From the NCBI GenBank assembly GCA_947626655.1, contig CANQTA010000005.1, forward strand, positions 1-46,702: a stretch of 46,702 nt of DNA, read 5' to 3'. Below, in pieces: positions 37,512 through 46,702 of this stretch (the first letter of the stretch is position 1; each line of letters begins with the position of its first letter). The stretch comes from an uncultured Bacilli bacterium. GTDB taxonomy: Bacteria > Bacillota_I > Bacilli_A > RF39 > UBA660. A program made the position numbers and the translations under genes. Below the pieces are notes generated by a model. The model saw nothing but the letters and a program-made list of their open reading frames with translations, was not told the DNA's origin and made no database searches.

Positions 37512-39479
37512 TTAATTATTTTTCATGATTTCTAATATTTTAACTTTTAGCGCATCAGCAGTCAAATTATAATGACTTAATAATTCTTCTTTACTACCAC
37601 CATCTTTTAAAGCATCAATTCCTAAAACATAAAGAGGTGATGTAGCATATTTTTGTAAACTATTAGGATGAGCAAATTCTAAAGTAAAGGTTTTAATTTC
37701 CTTGGGTAAAAGCATATTTTGATATTTTTCTTTTTGTAAATCATATATTTCACTCGCTGGCATCGAAATAACTCGGAAATCAAAGCCATAAGCACTTAAA
37801 TCATCAGCTAATTTTAAAGCAATTGGAACTTCACTACCGGTTGCAACAATAATAGCATTTAAATCTTCTCTTTCTTTGCGAACTCGATAAGCTCCTGCTA
37901 AAACATATTTAGCATTAGTACCAAGTAATTTTGGTGTTTTATTACTACTTATAACCATAGTTGTCGTTTTATGATAATTACTTAAAATGCTATAAACTCC
38001 CACTATTTCGTCAATGTCACATGGTCGAAAATTAATAAGATTAGGAATACTTCTTAAATCACTTATTTCTTCAATACAAGGATATCCCATTTCCTCATAA
38101 GTATTTAAAATAGTATCTTGCGTGAAAATATAATTAATTGGTAAACTATTATAACAACTCAATTTTATATAATGATGCAATAAATTTTCATATACTAAAG
38201 GGGCACTCAAAAATAACTTAAAACCTAAAGATGCTAACCCCAAACTAATACCTCCCATGGCTAAAGTTCTATTTCCAAACAGAATATTACGACCTGTAGG
38301 ATTTTCTTTACTCATTATATCAGATTTATTAATACTGCTTTTAGTATAATAAAAATTATCATTACTACCACATAAGATAAAAGGACTTTTATTAGTTAAT
38401 AAATTTAAAATCTTATTATTACTAATTATTAATTCTTCTTCATAAGTACTATTAATTTTGATATTTTCTGATTTAAAGGAAATTTCTCTTAAACCGTTTG
38501 TTAAAAATTCAATTATTTCTTTAATTTTTAAATCTTTTAATGATTCATTTTTTAAATTTTGCCAAATAGCAATTTCTTTACTTAATCTTTTATCTACATC
38601 TTTCGCTAGTTCTTTTACATATTCTTCTTTAACTTCAAAAGGCGATGTCATATTATATTTTTCTCTCATTGCTTGCATTTCTTCATTACTTAAAGGCATA
38701 TTATAATTTTTATTACTATCTTTACGTGATGAATCGACACCATAAGTATTTTTTATAATTAAAACTGTTGGTTTTTTACTATGCATTGCATCATCAATAG
38801 CCCCATCTATAGAGCCAAAATTATTACCATTTATTTCCTCAACATTAAAATTAAGTGCGATAAAACGATCAACTAAATTTTCATTAAATGTTTCTTTTGT
38901 ACTACTATCTTTACCAATACCATCTTTAATAACGATTAAAAGATATTTATTTAAATATTCACTACTTGCAAAAGATAATGCTTCATAAGCACTACCACTC
39001 ATAATATCAGCTTCTGTACAAATACAAATAGTTTTAAAATTAATTAAATTATTTTTCGGATTTTCAATCTTTATTAAAGATTCTAAATATCTCTCACCTA
39101 AAGTTAGACCAACACTAGCTGCCACTACATCACCCTCTAAAATGCTAGGAGCTTGAATACCTAAAGACCGAAGAGATGCATATCCCTTACAATTAGAATC
39201 ATATTTTTTATATTCTTTTAAATTATCAAGAGAATAATCTTTATAAAACAAATGAAAAGATGCATACAAAAGAGGTAACAAACGATTAGTTACTACTAAG
39301 CGATCACTATTTATATAATGAAAATCATGAGGATTAAAATGAATATTATTTTTAAAAAGAGAATAAAAAATAGGGGCTGAACTTAAAGAAAGTCCAACAT
39401 CACCACTACCACCAGCCTGAATTAAATCTAATGCTAACATTTTTAAATTATTAATTATATTATTATCTAACTTACTCAT
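37512..39479 (-). CDS. transketolase-family protein with degenerate active site (probable pseudoenzyme)
   Basis: Full-length transketolase architecture and conserved scaffold (AMGGISLGLASLG, IIVATGSEVPIALKLA, RVISMPASEIYDLQ) but catalytic motifs substituted. Confidence 0.85.
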   Translation of the reverse strand: MSKLDNNIINNLKMLALDLIQAGGSGDVGLSLSSAPIFYSLFKNNIHFNPHDFHYINSDRLVVTNRLLPLLYASFHLFYKDYSLDNLKEYKKYDSNCKGYASLRSLGIQAPSILEGDVVAASVGLTLGERYLESLIKIENPKNNLINFKTICICTEADIMSGSAYEALSFASSEYLNKYLLIVIKDGIGKDSSTKETFNENLVDRFIALNFNVEEINGNNFGSIDGAIDDAMHSKKPTVLIIKNTYGVDSSRKDSNKNYNMPLSNEEMQAMREKYNMTSPFEVKEEYVKELAKDVDKRLSKEIAIWQNLKNESLKDLKIKEIIEFLTNGLREISFKSENIKINSTYEEELIISNNKILNLLTNKSPFILCGSNDNFYYTKSSINKSDIMSKENPTGRNILFGNRTLAMGGISLGLASLGFKLFLSAPLVYENLLHHYIKLSCYNSLPINYIFTQDTILNTYEEMGYPCIEEISDLRSIPNLINFRPCDIDEIVGVYSILSNYHKTTTMVISSNKTPKLLGTNAKYVLAGAYRVRKEREDLNAIIVATGSEVPIALKLADDLSAYGFDFRVISMPASEIYDLQKEKYQNMLLPKEIKTFTLEFAHPNSLQKYATSPLYVLGIDALKDGGSKEELLSHYNLTADALKVKILEIMKNN

Positions 39480-39489
39480 ATTATAACTC

Positions 39490-40620
39490 CTACATTTTAT
39501 TAATTAAATTATTTATTTTTTCAACTGATTTATTATCATCCAAGCGATTTAAACGATCACGCATTTTAGTAATAATAACTGGATTATTTTCTAATTTTCG
39601 AAGCGTTTTCTTAAAAGAATAAATACCTCTTGCTTTAATGCCTAATCTTTTTTTAGCCATAAAACGGGCATTATACTTTTCTTGACCACCCATCCCTGGA
39701 ACTAATAACATTGGCACTTTCATTTCTAAGCATTCAGTAACAGTCGCCCCTCCTGGTTTTGATATAACTAAATCACTAATTTTTAAAATATTAAAGACAT
39801 CATTTGTATAACCTAAAACTCTAACATTTTTAATTTTCTTATTTTTAATAAATTCTTCGCATTTGCTTTTTAATTTAGCATTTTTACCACTTACAAAAAT
39901 AATATCGACATTTAATTTCATTTGACAAATTGCTTTAAAATAATCAAAATAGTACATACTACCTGCTGTTGAACCACCAAAGAATAAATAAACATTGCGA
40001 TTGCCTTTAATATTATAACGCTTATAAATAGTTGAATTATCATCTAATCGATTCATTTCCATAATGTTTAAAGGTAACCCAAAAGCATATATTTTCTTCG
40101 GTTCAACACCCCTTTTAATCAACTCTTCTTTAACAATTTCATTACCAACAATATAACCATCTTCGCCTTTCTTATTACGAGTCCACCACTCATGAGAACA
40201 ATAATCAGTTATAATAGTTAAAAGTTTACTATTAATAATTCCCAACTTATTATAACGAGTAATAATCCCACTACAAAAGAAATGACTAGAAATTGTAATA
40301 TCAGGATTAAAATCCATAATTTTCTTTTGCAAAGCTTTATTATCATAACTTTTTTTAGTTAAATAATTATTGCCAATACTAGAAAGTTTATGATCCATTA
40401 ACTCATAACAGAAATTGAATAAAAATTCTGGCCGTCTTTTGCAAACCCAGTCCATTAGTTTAACTGATGCTCTCCCCAAAGGATTACCATAATCCGTCAT
40501 ATCTAATAACATTACTTCTGCATTTTTATTATTTTCATCAATATACTTCGCAACATATTCCGCTATTGATTTATGACCAGAACCATATCGTGCATATATA
40601 ACCAATACTTTTTTCTTCAT
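39490..40620 (-). CDS. MGDG-synthase/UgtP-like glycosyltransferase (GT28)
   Basis: YARYGSGHKSIAEYVAKYI; FFGGSTAGSMYYF; LVISKPGGATVTECLEMKVPMLLV. Confidence 0.92.
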   Translation of the reverse strand: MKKKVLVIYARYGSGHKSIAEYVAKYIDENNKNAEVMLLDMTDYGNPLGRASVKLMDWVCKRRPEFLFNFCYELMDHKLSSIGNNYLTKKSYDNKALQKKIMDFNPDITISSHFFCSGIITRYNKLGIINSKLLTIITDYCSHEWWTRNKKGEDGYIVGNEIVKEELIKRGVEPKKIYAFGLPLNIMEMNRLDDNSTIYKRYNIKGNRNVYLFFGGSTAGSMYYFDYFKAICQMKLNVDIIFVSGKNAKLKSKCEEFIKNKKIKNVRVLGYTNDVFNILKISDLVISKPGGATVTECLEMKVPMLLVPGMGGQEKYNARFMAKKRLGIKARGIYSFKKTLRKLENNPVIITKMRDRLNRLDDNKSVEKINNLINKM

Positions 40621-40718
40621 TATTATACCTCATATTAATTATATACGTTTTTAACTAAAAAGTAAAACTTGATAAGTCAATTTTTTAAAAATTTTCTTAA
40701 TTTATAGCCTCCCCTCTT

Positions 40719-40868
40719 TTAATCTACTTGCGATGTTACTTCAAAATTATTTGCTAAATTATTATGCGAATTTAAATAAGCAAATCTTAAATTCAGGAGT
40801 AGTACCCCAAAAATAATTACACTGTAAAACAAAATTAGTCCTCCAAATTTTTTTAATGTTTTTTTCAT
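40719..40868 (-). CDS. 49-aa single-TM protein divergent from lexA (candidate SOS-regulated)
   Basis: AGAAGGAGTGG SD before ATG 40868; MKKTLKKFGGLILFYSVIIFGVLLLNLRFAYLNSHNN; adjacent SOS boxes. Confidence 0.65.
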   Translation of the reverse strand: MKKTLKKFGGLILFYSVIIFGVLLLNLRFAYLNSHNNLANNFEVTSQVD

Positions 40869-40902
40869 TTTTACCACTCCTTCTAACGAAACTATCATAC
40901 CA

Positions 40903-40972
40903 TAAACAATAGTTCGTGTAAACAATTATTTGTATTTTTTTAAAAAATTTTGCATTTTTAAACAATTGTTTG
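40903..40972. promoter_or_regulatory. three SOS-box-like LexA operators
   Basis: TAAACAATAGTTCG (40903-40916), TAAACAATTATTTG (40919-40932), TAAACAATTGTTTG (40959-40972). Confidence 0.75.
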
Positions 40973-40998
40973 ACATTTGTAAAAAACTATAGTAGAAT
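40970..40998 (+). promoter_or_regulatory. lexA promoter TTGACA, 17 nt, TAGAAT
   Basis: TTGACA 40970-40975, TAGAAT 40993-40998; the third SOS box overlaps the -35. Confidence 0.75.
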
Positions 40999-41017
40999 TG
41001 TATGTAAGGAGGAACAC

Positions 41018-41641
41018 ATGAAAGGAACAGAAATTACTAAAAGACAAAAAGATGTACTAGACTATATCAAAAAATATATTGCTGAACATGGTTATCCACC
41101 TGCAATAAGAGAAATTTGTAAAGGTGTTAATTTATCAAGTCCCGCTACTGTTTTTGTTCATATGAAAAATTTAGAACAATTAGGTTATATTAGAACAACC
41201 AGCAACAAATTTAGAACTATTGAAATTCTTTGTGAAAATGAATATCTCGAAAAAAATGAAGATGTTGTTAAAGTTCCTTTATTAGGAAAAATAACAGCAG
41301 GTAATCCCATTACAGCAATTGAACAACCTAATGAATTTTTTGATATCCCTGCTTCACTAATCCCAGCTACAGCAACAGTTTTTACTCTTCATGTTAGTGG
41401 TGAAAGTATGATTAATGCCGGTATATATGATGGCGATTATGTTATTGTTCAAAAACAAAGTAATGCTAAAAATGGTGATATCGTTGTTGCAATGACTGAC
41501 GAAGGAGAAGCAACTATTAAAACATTTTATAAAGAAAATAACCATATTCGTTTACAACCTGAAAACGATACGATGCAACCAATCATTTTAAGTAACTGTG
41601 TTATTTTAGGAAAAGCTATTGGTTTATATCGAAAATTTTAA
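41018..41641 (+). CDS. lexA: LexA repressor
   Basis: TKRQKDVLDYIKKYIAEHGYPPAIREI HTH; VSGESMINAGIYDGDYVIV; ATIKTF; SD AAGGAGG before ATG 41018. Confidence 0.97.
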   Translation: MKGTEITKRQKDVLDYIKKYIAEHGYPPAIREICKGVNLSSPATVFVHMKNLEQLGYIRTTSNKFRTIEILCENEYLEKNEDVVKVPLLGKITAGNPITAIEQPNEFFDIPASLIPATATVFTLHVSGESMINAGIYDGDYVIVQKQSNAKNGDIVVAMTDEGEATIKTFYKENNHIRLQPENDTMQPIILSNCVILGKAIGLYRKF

Positions 41642-41666
41642 TTAATAAATTTAGCTATTTAAAAAA

Positions 41667-41694
41667 AATCTAGACTCAAAAACTAGATTTTTTC
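41667..41694. terminator. bidirectional intrinsic terminator between lexA and mtaB
   Basis: AATCTAG-actcaaaaa-CTAGATT flanked by A8 and T6. Confidence 0.75.
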
Positions 41695-41708
41695 ATTTTC
41701 AGTAATTT

Positions 41709-42953
41709 TTATTCTTCAATTTCTTGATATAAAACTTTGTAAAGACCATTTCTTTCTAATTCCTTATTTATTTTAACTTTTAGATAATTTCCTGTATGAC
41801 CAATACTAACTCCATCTTTTACTTCCTCAATTAAGACTTCTACTTCTTTATTTAAAAATTGTTCAGCATATTCTTTTTCTAACATTTTCGAAATTTCTAA
41901 TAATTTATGCACTCGTTCTGTCTTTTCAGTACTTGATATTTCTTTTAATCTACTGGCCACTGTACCATTTCTTTTTGAAAATGGAAAAACATGTATCCTA
42001 CTAAATTTAAGTTGCCAAGCTGTTTCGCAAGTTTTTTGAAATAATTCTTTCGTTTCTGTCGGATAGCCAACAATTATATCGGTCGTTATAGAAATATTAG
42101 GACGAATCGCTCTAATTTCGGCAATTTTATTGAAAAAAAAATTTAAATCATATTTCCGATTCATCGCTTTTAAAACTTCATCACTACCAGCTTGTAAAGG
42201 GATATGCAAATGATCACAGAATTTTTTATTAGTTTTTAACATTTCCATAAATTTAGCATTTAATTCAGTTATTTCTACACTCGAAAGACGAATTCTTTGT
42301 AAACCAGAAATATCACTCAAAGCATTAATAACATCTACTAAATCATGGCCATTATAACTATAAGAACCTGTATGAATACCAGTTAAAACAATTTCTCGGT
42401 GACCTGATTTCACCAAATCTTTTGCTTCTTCAATAATTTTTTCAAAATCTTTACTACGACATTTACCTCTCATAAAGGGAATAATACAATAAGAACAAAA
42501 ATTATCACAACCATCTTGAATTTTTATAAAAGCCCTTGTATGATCAAAATCTGTAATTTGCATATCTTCAAACTCTAAATCCCGATTATTTGTAAAATTC
42601 AAATATTTCTCAGGATTCTTTAAATAATTTTTCAAAATATCTGGAATTTTACTCTTATCCTTATTACCAATTAAAATATCAATATGCATTTCTTCATATT
42701 CTTTAACATTATTTTGTACACTACAACCCATAACAACTAAAATACTATCTGGTGCTTCACGTCTTACATGCCGTACAAATTTCTTACATTTACTATCAGC
42801 CGTATTAGTAACTGTACAAGTATTAATAATAATTATATCTGCCTCTTTTAAAGAATTTACAAAAAGAAAGCCACTTTTTAATAGTGACTGTTTTATAAAA
42901 TTTGATTCATAAGCATTTACTTTACAACCAAAAGTTTCAATATAAAACTTCAT
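41709..42953 (-). CDS. mtaB: threonylcarbamoyladenosine tRNA methylthiotransferase (MtaB-type radical SAM)
   Basis: MKFYIETFGCKVNAYES; DGCDNFCSYCIIPFMRGK; TDIIVGYPTE. Confidence 0.94.
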   Translation of the reverse strand: MKFYIETFGCKVNAYESNFIKQSLLKSGFLFVNSLKEADIIIINTCTVTNTADSKCKKFVRHVRREAPDSILVVMGCSVQNNVKEYEEMHIDILIGNKDKSKIPDILKNYLKNPEKYLNFTNNRDLEFEDMQITDFDHTRAFIKIQDGCDNFCSYCIIPFMRGKCRSKDFEKIIEEAKDLVKSGHREIVLTGIHTGSYSYNGHDLVDVINALSDISGLQRIRLSSVEITELNAKFMEMLKTNKKFCDHLHIPLQAGSDEVLKAMNRKYDLNFFFNKIAEIRAIRPNISITTDIIVGYPTETKELFQKTCETAWQLKFSRIHVFPFSKRNGTVASRLKEISSTEKTERVHKLLEISKMLEKEYAEQFLNKEVEVLIEEVKDGVSIGHTGNYLKVKINKELERNGLYKVLYQEIEE

Positions 42954-42963
42954 AAAACCACCC

Positions 42964-43572
42964 TTAATTTAATAAATTATTTAATTCTTTTAAAGCATTT
43001 AAAAACGCTTCTTCTTTCTGATAACTAATAACCCTTACTTCAATCGGATCATCTTTTGTCTCACTTGTTGTATTAAGTAGATCATTTAAATTTACTTTCT
43101 TAACTATTAAATCATCCATTACTTCTTCTTTTTCATAATTAATTGCATAGTTATGGTGCGATGCTAATAACTCATCATAACTAATAATTGCTTTCTCTTC
43201 CTGCTCTTCTTCATATTTTGATATACTTGCTTGCTCATTTTCACTTTGTTTTTGCAATTTTTTAGTCAATCCTTCTAAATCCAACAGTTCTTCTTCCTCG
43301 TCATTATACTCTTCTTTAGGCTCTGGTGACATTGTATTTAATCCTAAATTTTCCATTATTTCCTCTACTTTATCCGCCGATTTATCACTAGACTTTAAAC
43401 CGTTATTTTGATTATTCTGAATATTATTATCAGCTTCATCGTCTTTATTGATTTTAATAAAATAGATTAAACTAACTAAAAGAATTAAAAGCAATAAAAT
43501 CGCTGTAAAAAAAATTATATCCACCAAAGTTAAATAACTTAAAAATCTTATTACATCTTTAAAAAAATTCAT
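42964..43572 (-). CDS. single-TM protein with acidic cytoplasmic region
   Basis: N-terminal TM followed by E/D/N-rich region. Confidence 0.7.
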   Translation of the reverse strand: MNFFKDVIRFLSYLTLVDIIFFTAILLLLILLVSLIYFIKINKDDEADNNIQNNQNNGLKSSDKSADKVEEIMENLGLNTMSPEPKEEYNDEEEELLDLEGLTKKLQKQSENEQASISKYEEEQEEKAIISYDELLASHHNYAINYEKEEVMDDLIVKKVNLNDLLNTTSETKDDPIEVRVISYQKEEAFLNALKELNNLLN

Positions 43573-43722
43573 TATGTATCACCACATTATTATTGTAGCA
43601 CTTAATGTAAACTAAATTAAGTACCAAGCATTTGCTTTACATATAATTTTGCAAATGTTGACATTATTATAACATATCTCATTTCAATAAACAATTCCAT
43701 AATTAAAAAGAGCTTTTAAAGC

Positions 43723-44985
43723 TCAATTATCTATCATGCGATAAGGATCACTAATTGTCCCCGTACCTGTCATTTCAATATTTTTTATTAAATTGATTAC
43801 TGGTCGAACATTCCGATATAAATTACCGGAAATATTATCTAAGATATTGCCATTTATGCCAACCATAAACATATTTAATGACGAATCACTACCCTTTGCC
43901 CCACTCATTGTATACCAAGGTTCTTCTATACTGCTGTTGTATAAATAAAAACTTTGATTATTACTACTTGGACTTGCTCCAGCTAATATAACTTCATCGA
44001 CAGTCAACAAGCCAATATTATTATTTATTATTGTTCCTAAACAATTGAATGTAGGAATTTTATTAGTCATTATTCTAGTATAAGCTAAATAAGTATTACT
44101 ACCATCTGCGTTTATATCACTACAAAACTTTGAATTAGCAATATAATTGGTATAATCGCTTAATTTATCTTGATACCAAGTCTCTAAAAATTCTTTAATA
44201 TTTGATTTATCAAACTCAAAAGCAGGATTATCCGTTGTATAATAACTTGATATTGTTTCAGTTGGTTCATTTAAGACCAAGCGAATTGTTCCATCACCAT
44301 TAATTCTAACAATTCGCCACAAAAGATTAGCAAAGGAAACATAATTATTTTGAACATTACCCCTAAAATAATATGTAACTCCAATATCATCACTACTTTT
44401 AATTAAGCCTTCATCTTCTAAAGCTTCTTCGTCTCCTACTTTAGTTAAAGAATCAGTACTTGGCGTAACATTTTTTAAAATTGTATCACTAAAAGTTATT
44501 ATTTTTCCATTTTGATTGCGAATATTTAACACTCCTTTTAAATTATCAGTCGAAGTATTCGTTATTTCTAATACATAATCTTTAGTTTCACCAGCATCTA
44601 TACTAATATATTCAGTTGATATTTCATCGATTGTTTTTAAATCACCTTCCATAACCACTTTGTCTTCAAAAATAATCTTATAAGTACCAGTTCCTCTTAC
44701 TTGCATAAAACCTATATTATAATAATTGACATTACTACTCGCATTAGAAACAGATAATTCAATATTTTTAGTTGAATTACTTTCTATATTAAACTTTTTA
44801 CCATCAATATAATTTATTGATAAAGCTCCATTTACTTCAATATCACTATCATTATCCAAAACTCTATCATAAAATAAGTACATTAACCCAAGACTAGTTA
44901 CTATAATAAATAAAAGACCAATCAAAGTTAATGATGACTTATAAATTTTTTTCATTTTTAATTTAACAAGTATTGGTTGTTTCAT
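43723..44985 (-). CDS. exported surface protein
   Basis: N-terminal TM/signal; LLWRIVRINGDGTIRLVLN; C-terminal GTGTISDPYRM; start MKQPILVKL preferred. Confidence 0.75.
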   Translation of the reverse strand: MKQPILVKLKMKKIYKSSLTLIGLLFIIVTSLGLMYLFYDRVLDNDSDIEVNGALSINYIDGKKFNIESNSTKNIELSVSNASSNVNYYNIGFMQVRGTGTYKIIFEDKVVMEGDLKTIDEISTEYISIDAGETKDYVLEITNTSTDNLKGVLNIRNQNGKIITFSDTILKNVTPSTDSLTKVGDEEALEDEGLIKSSDDIGVTYYFRGNVQNNYVSFANLLWRIVRINGDGTIRLVLNEPTETISSYYTTDNPAFEFDKSNIKEFLETWYQDKLSDYTNYIANSKFCSDINADGSNTYLAYTRIMTNKIPTFNCLGTIINNNIGLLTVDEVILAGASPSSNNQSFYLYNSSIEEPWYTMSGAKGSDSSLNMFMVGINGNILDNISGNLYRNVRPVINLIKNIEMTGTGTISDPYRMIDN

Positions 44986-45286
44986 TCGCACCACCCTTAC
45001 TATAAACATTATAGTAAATTTAAAAAATGATGTCAATTTTTTCCATAAAAATTCTTAAAAAAAGCTTATATTTTAATAACTATGAACTTCTATTCTATTA
45101 AAAAAATATATGCTATACTTAGAAATTTAATTCTAGTATAATTTATATAATTTGCAAATTTATTATCTACGTTTTAATTACATTATTTAGCTTTACTCAA
45201 CACCCTTTATAATAAAAGAAGGAAGATATTGTTTCATACCTCCCCAGGATTAAGTTAATTAGGTTTTTATGTCTTTTCCTTGACAA

Positions 45287-46702
45287 TTAATTATTTAAAA
45301 AACTCTTTAAGGTTGGATAACCTGTACTTGGATCTATCACCCACTCATCTAACGTGTATCCCGATAAGGAGCTATCTATGGATGCTAAGCCTTTACTATT
45401 CAATGTTTTAACATTATTATTTAATATATATAACAATCCACTTGTTGTTGCTGGATTGGTTTGTTTCATATCGGCATCTGTCATTGATGTTGTTCCACTT
45501 ACATTACTACCTGTTGGCCCTGATTTATAGTAAGCATTTGTTACACTTGCTGTTGATGTATTACCTTTATATAAAATAGCATAATTACCATAATTACCGC
45601 CAGATACCGATCCAGTATTATAAATATTATTTAATGTTACTCTTCCTGTATCATTATTCACTAAAAATAATCCACTAGTAAAAGAACTATATTTTTTTGA
45701 ATCACTAACTGTTATATTACCATTATTAAATGAATTTAAAACTATATTTTTAGAAGAAGTAGTGTCCGTTAAACCAAAAGCTCCATAACCATATGTAGAA
45801 CCCGAATTACTTGTAACTGATACATTGCCATAATTTCCAGTATTCAATATGATTGGACTTCCACTATTACTAACTAGTCCTATAATACCACCAGCATTTG
45901 GATAATGATTTGCATTAGTATTTTTAACAGTTATATCACCTTTATTATAACCTTTTTCTATAATACCATTACCACATAGAATACCAACCAATCCTCCAGT
46001 TTCACTATAACTTACTGATGAGCTTAAAGTATTTGTTATTGTTCCATTATTATGAACAGATTTCATAGTTAGCAAAGTGCCATTATAAGTATATCCTATA
46101 ATACCTCCTAAATAAATTTTACCAGCTGTTGAAGTATTTGTTATTGAACCGTTATTATATGAATTTTCTATTGTTATTTGTAACGAAATCGAAGAAACAC
46201 TATTAGCTCCTATTAATCCTCCACAATTATTTCCGGTTGTTGAAGTATTTGTTATTGTTCCATTATTATATGAATTTTCTATTGTTGTTGTACCACTCAC
46301 TTGACCTACTAATCCTCCGGTATTAACACCATTAGCTACTTTTATGTTTCCTTTATTATTACTTCTACTTATAGTACCAGTATCATCAGAAGAGTTTCCT
46401 AAATTTCCTACTAAACCACCAACACGTTTATTAACTTCTGTTAATGTCCCCGTATTACTACAATTATCCATTTTTAAAGTATCTACAAAACCGGCTATTC
46501 CACCAATCCATCCGGAGGCATTTCCTATATTTCCTTCATTACTACTATCATATATCTCTAATTTACTACTACCTGGTACTGATCCTACTAGCCCTCCTAA
46601 ATATCCATCTGTTGTTGGGTTACTGCTTACTATCTCTCCATAGTTATGACTTCCATTTATTATTCCTTCTCCTGGTCCTGTTGATGGTTTTCCTCCTGAA
46701 CC
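45287..46702 (-). CDS. repeat-rich surface protein, GLUG-like motifs, partial (N-terminus beyond right edge)
   Basis: NSYNNGTITNTSTTGNNCGGLIGANS-type repeats; frame open from 46471 to 46702 without stop (GSGGKPSTGPGEGIINGSHNYGEIVSSNPTTDGYLGGLVGSV...). Confidence 0.85.
   Translation of the reverse strand, partial: GSGGKPSTGPGEGIINGSHNYGEIVSSNPTTDGYLGGLVGSVPGSSKLEIYDSSNEGNIGNASGWIGGIAGFVDTLKMDNCSNTGTLTEVNKRVGGLVGNLGNSSDDTGTISRSNNKGNIKVANGVNTGGLVGQVSGTTTIENSYNNGTITNTSTTGNNCGGLIGANSVSSISLQITIENSYNNGSITNTSTAGKIYLGGIIGYTYNGTLLTMKSVHNNGTITNTLSSSVSYSETGGLVGILCGNGIIEKGYNKGDITVKNTNANHYPNAGGIIGLVSNSGSPIILNTGNYGNVSVTSNSGSTYGYGAFGLTDTTSSKNIVLNSFNNGNITVSDSKKYSSFTSGLFLVNNDTGRVTLNNIYNTGSVSGGNYGNYAILYKGNTSTASVTNAYYKSGPTGSNVSGTTSMTDADMKQTNPATTSGLLYILNNNVKTLNSKGLASIDSSLSGYTLDEWVIDPSTGYPTLKSFLNN
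46127..46291 (-). repeat. in-frame coding repeat, 111-bp period
   Basis: TGTTGAAGTATTTGTTATTG...TTATTATATGAATTTTCTATTGTT at 46127 and 46238 (plus-strand reading) with few mismatches. Confidence 0.8.

Noticed and set aside
38458-38706. Plus-strand ORF in the transketolase-like gene
   Set aside because: Antisense artefact; the minus strand aligns to transketolase throughout
40762-40965. Alternative 67-aa frame over the lexA-divergent peptide
   Set aside because: Would begin inside the SOS operators; the 40719-40868 ORF has a proper SD and TM
41357-41545. Minus-strand ORF in lexA
   Set aside because: Antisense to the LexA catalytic domain
42132-42140. A9 homopolymer in mtaB as a phase-variation switch
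   Set aside because: It encodes Phe-Phe-Phe in frame in a housekeeping gene and AT content makes such runs expected
46344-46643. Plus-strand 99-aa Pro-rich ORF
   Set aside because: Antisense of the Gly/Asn-rich repeat protein, whose frame is continuous to the window end

Overview
This is a 46.7 kb chromosomal window from a very AT-rich Bacillota/Mollicutes-like (gut RF39 or Bacilli-type) bacterium. That placement is inferred from gene content and codon bias; no database was searched. Most of the window is housekeeping: rpmF-yceD, tRNA-Leu/tRNA-CAU, spoIIP, rpsT, miaA, tmcAL(ylbM), rpsO-pnp, mutS, an LTA-synthase-like protein, rnhB-rbgA-lepB-rplS-trmD-rimM, lexA and mtaB. The following points deserve a second look. 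(1) A promoter-to-terminator small RNA at the left edge has a tracrRNA-like layout. (2) A full-length transketolase homologue (37512-39479) has lost almost every catalytic and ThDP-binding residue, so it looks like a pseudoenzyme. (3) A decaying accessory insert lies between rbgA and lepB. It holds a frameshifted rhuM remnant fused in frame to the 5' end of rbgA, a relic second copy of the rbgA start, dinD, and an internally deleted SWIM-like fragment. (4) The lexA intergenic region has three SOS-box-like operators and a divergent 49-aa single-TM protein, a YneA-like division-inhibitor candidate. (5) A coupled two-gene surface operon includes a protein with about 15 CPSGYT-type Cys-pair repeats. 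(6) An ABC-2-type transporter cassette is inserted in the rplS-trmD cluster. (7) A GLUG-like repeat surface protein runs off the right edge. No CRISPR array, rRNA operon, transposase or prophage structural gene was seen inside the window.
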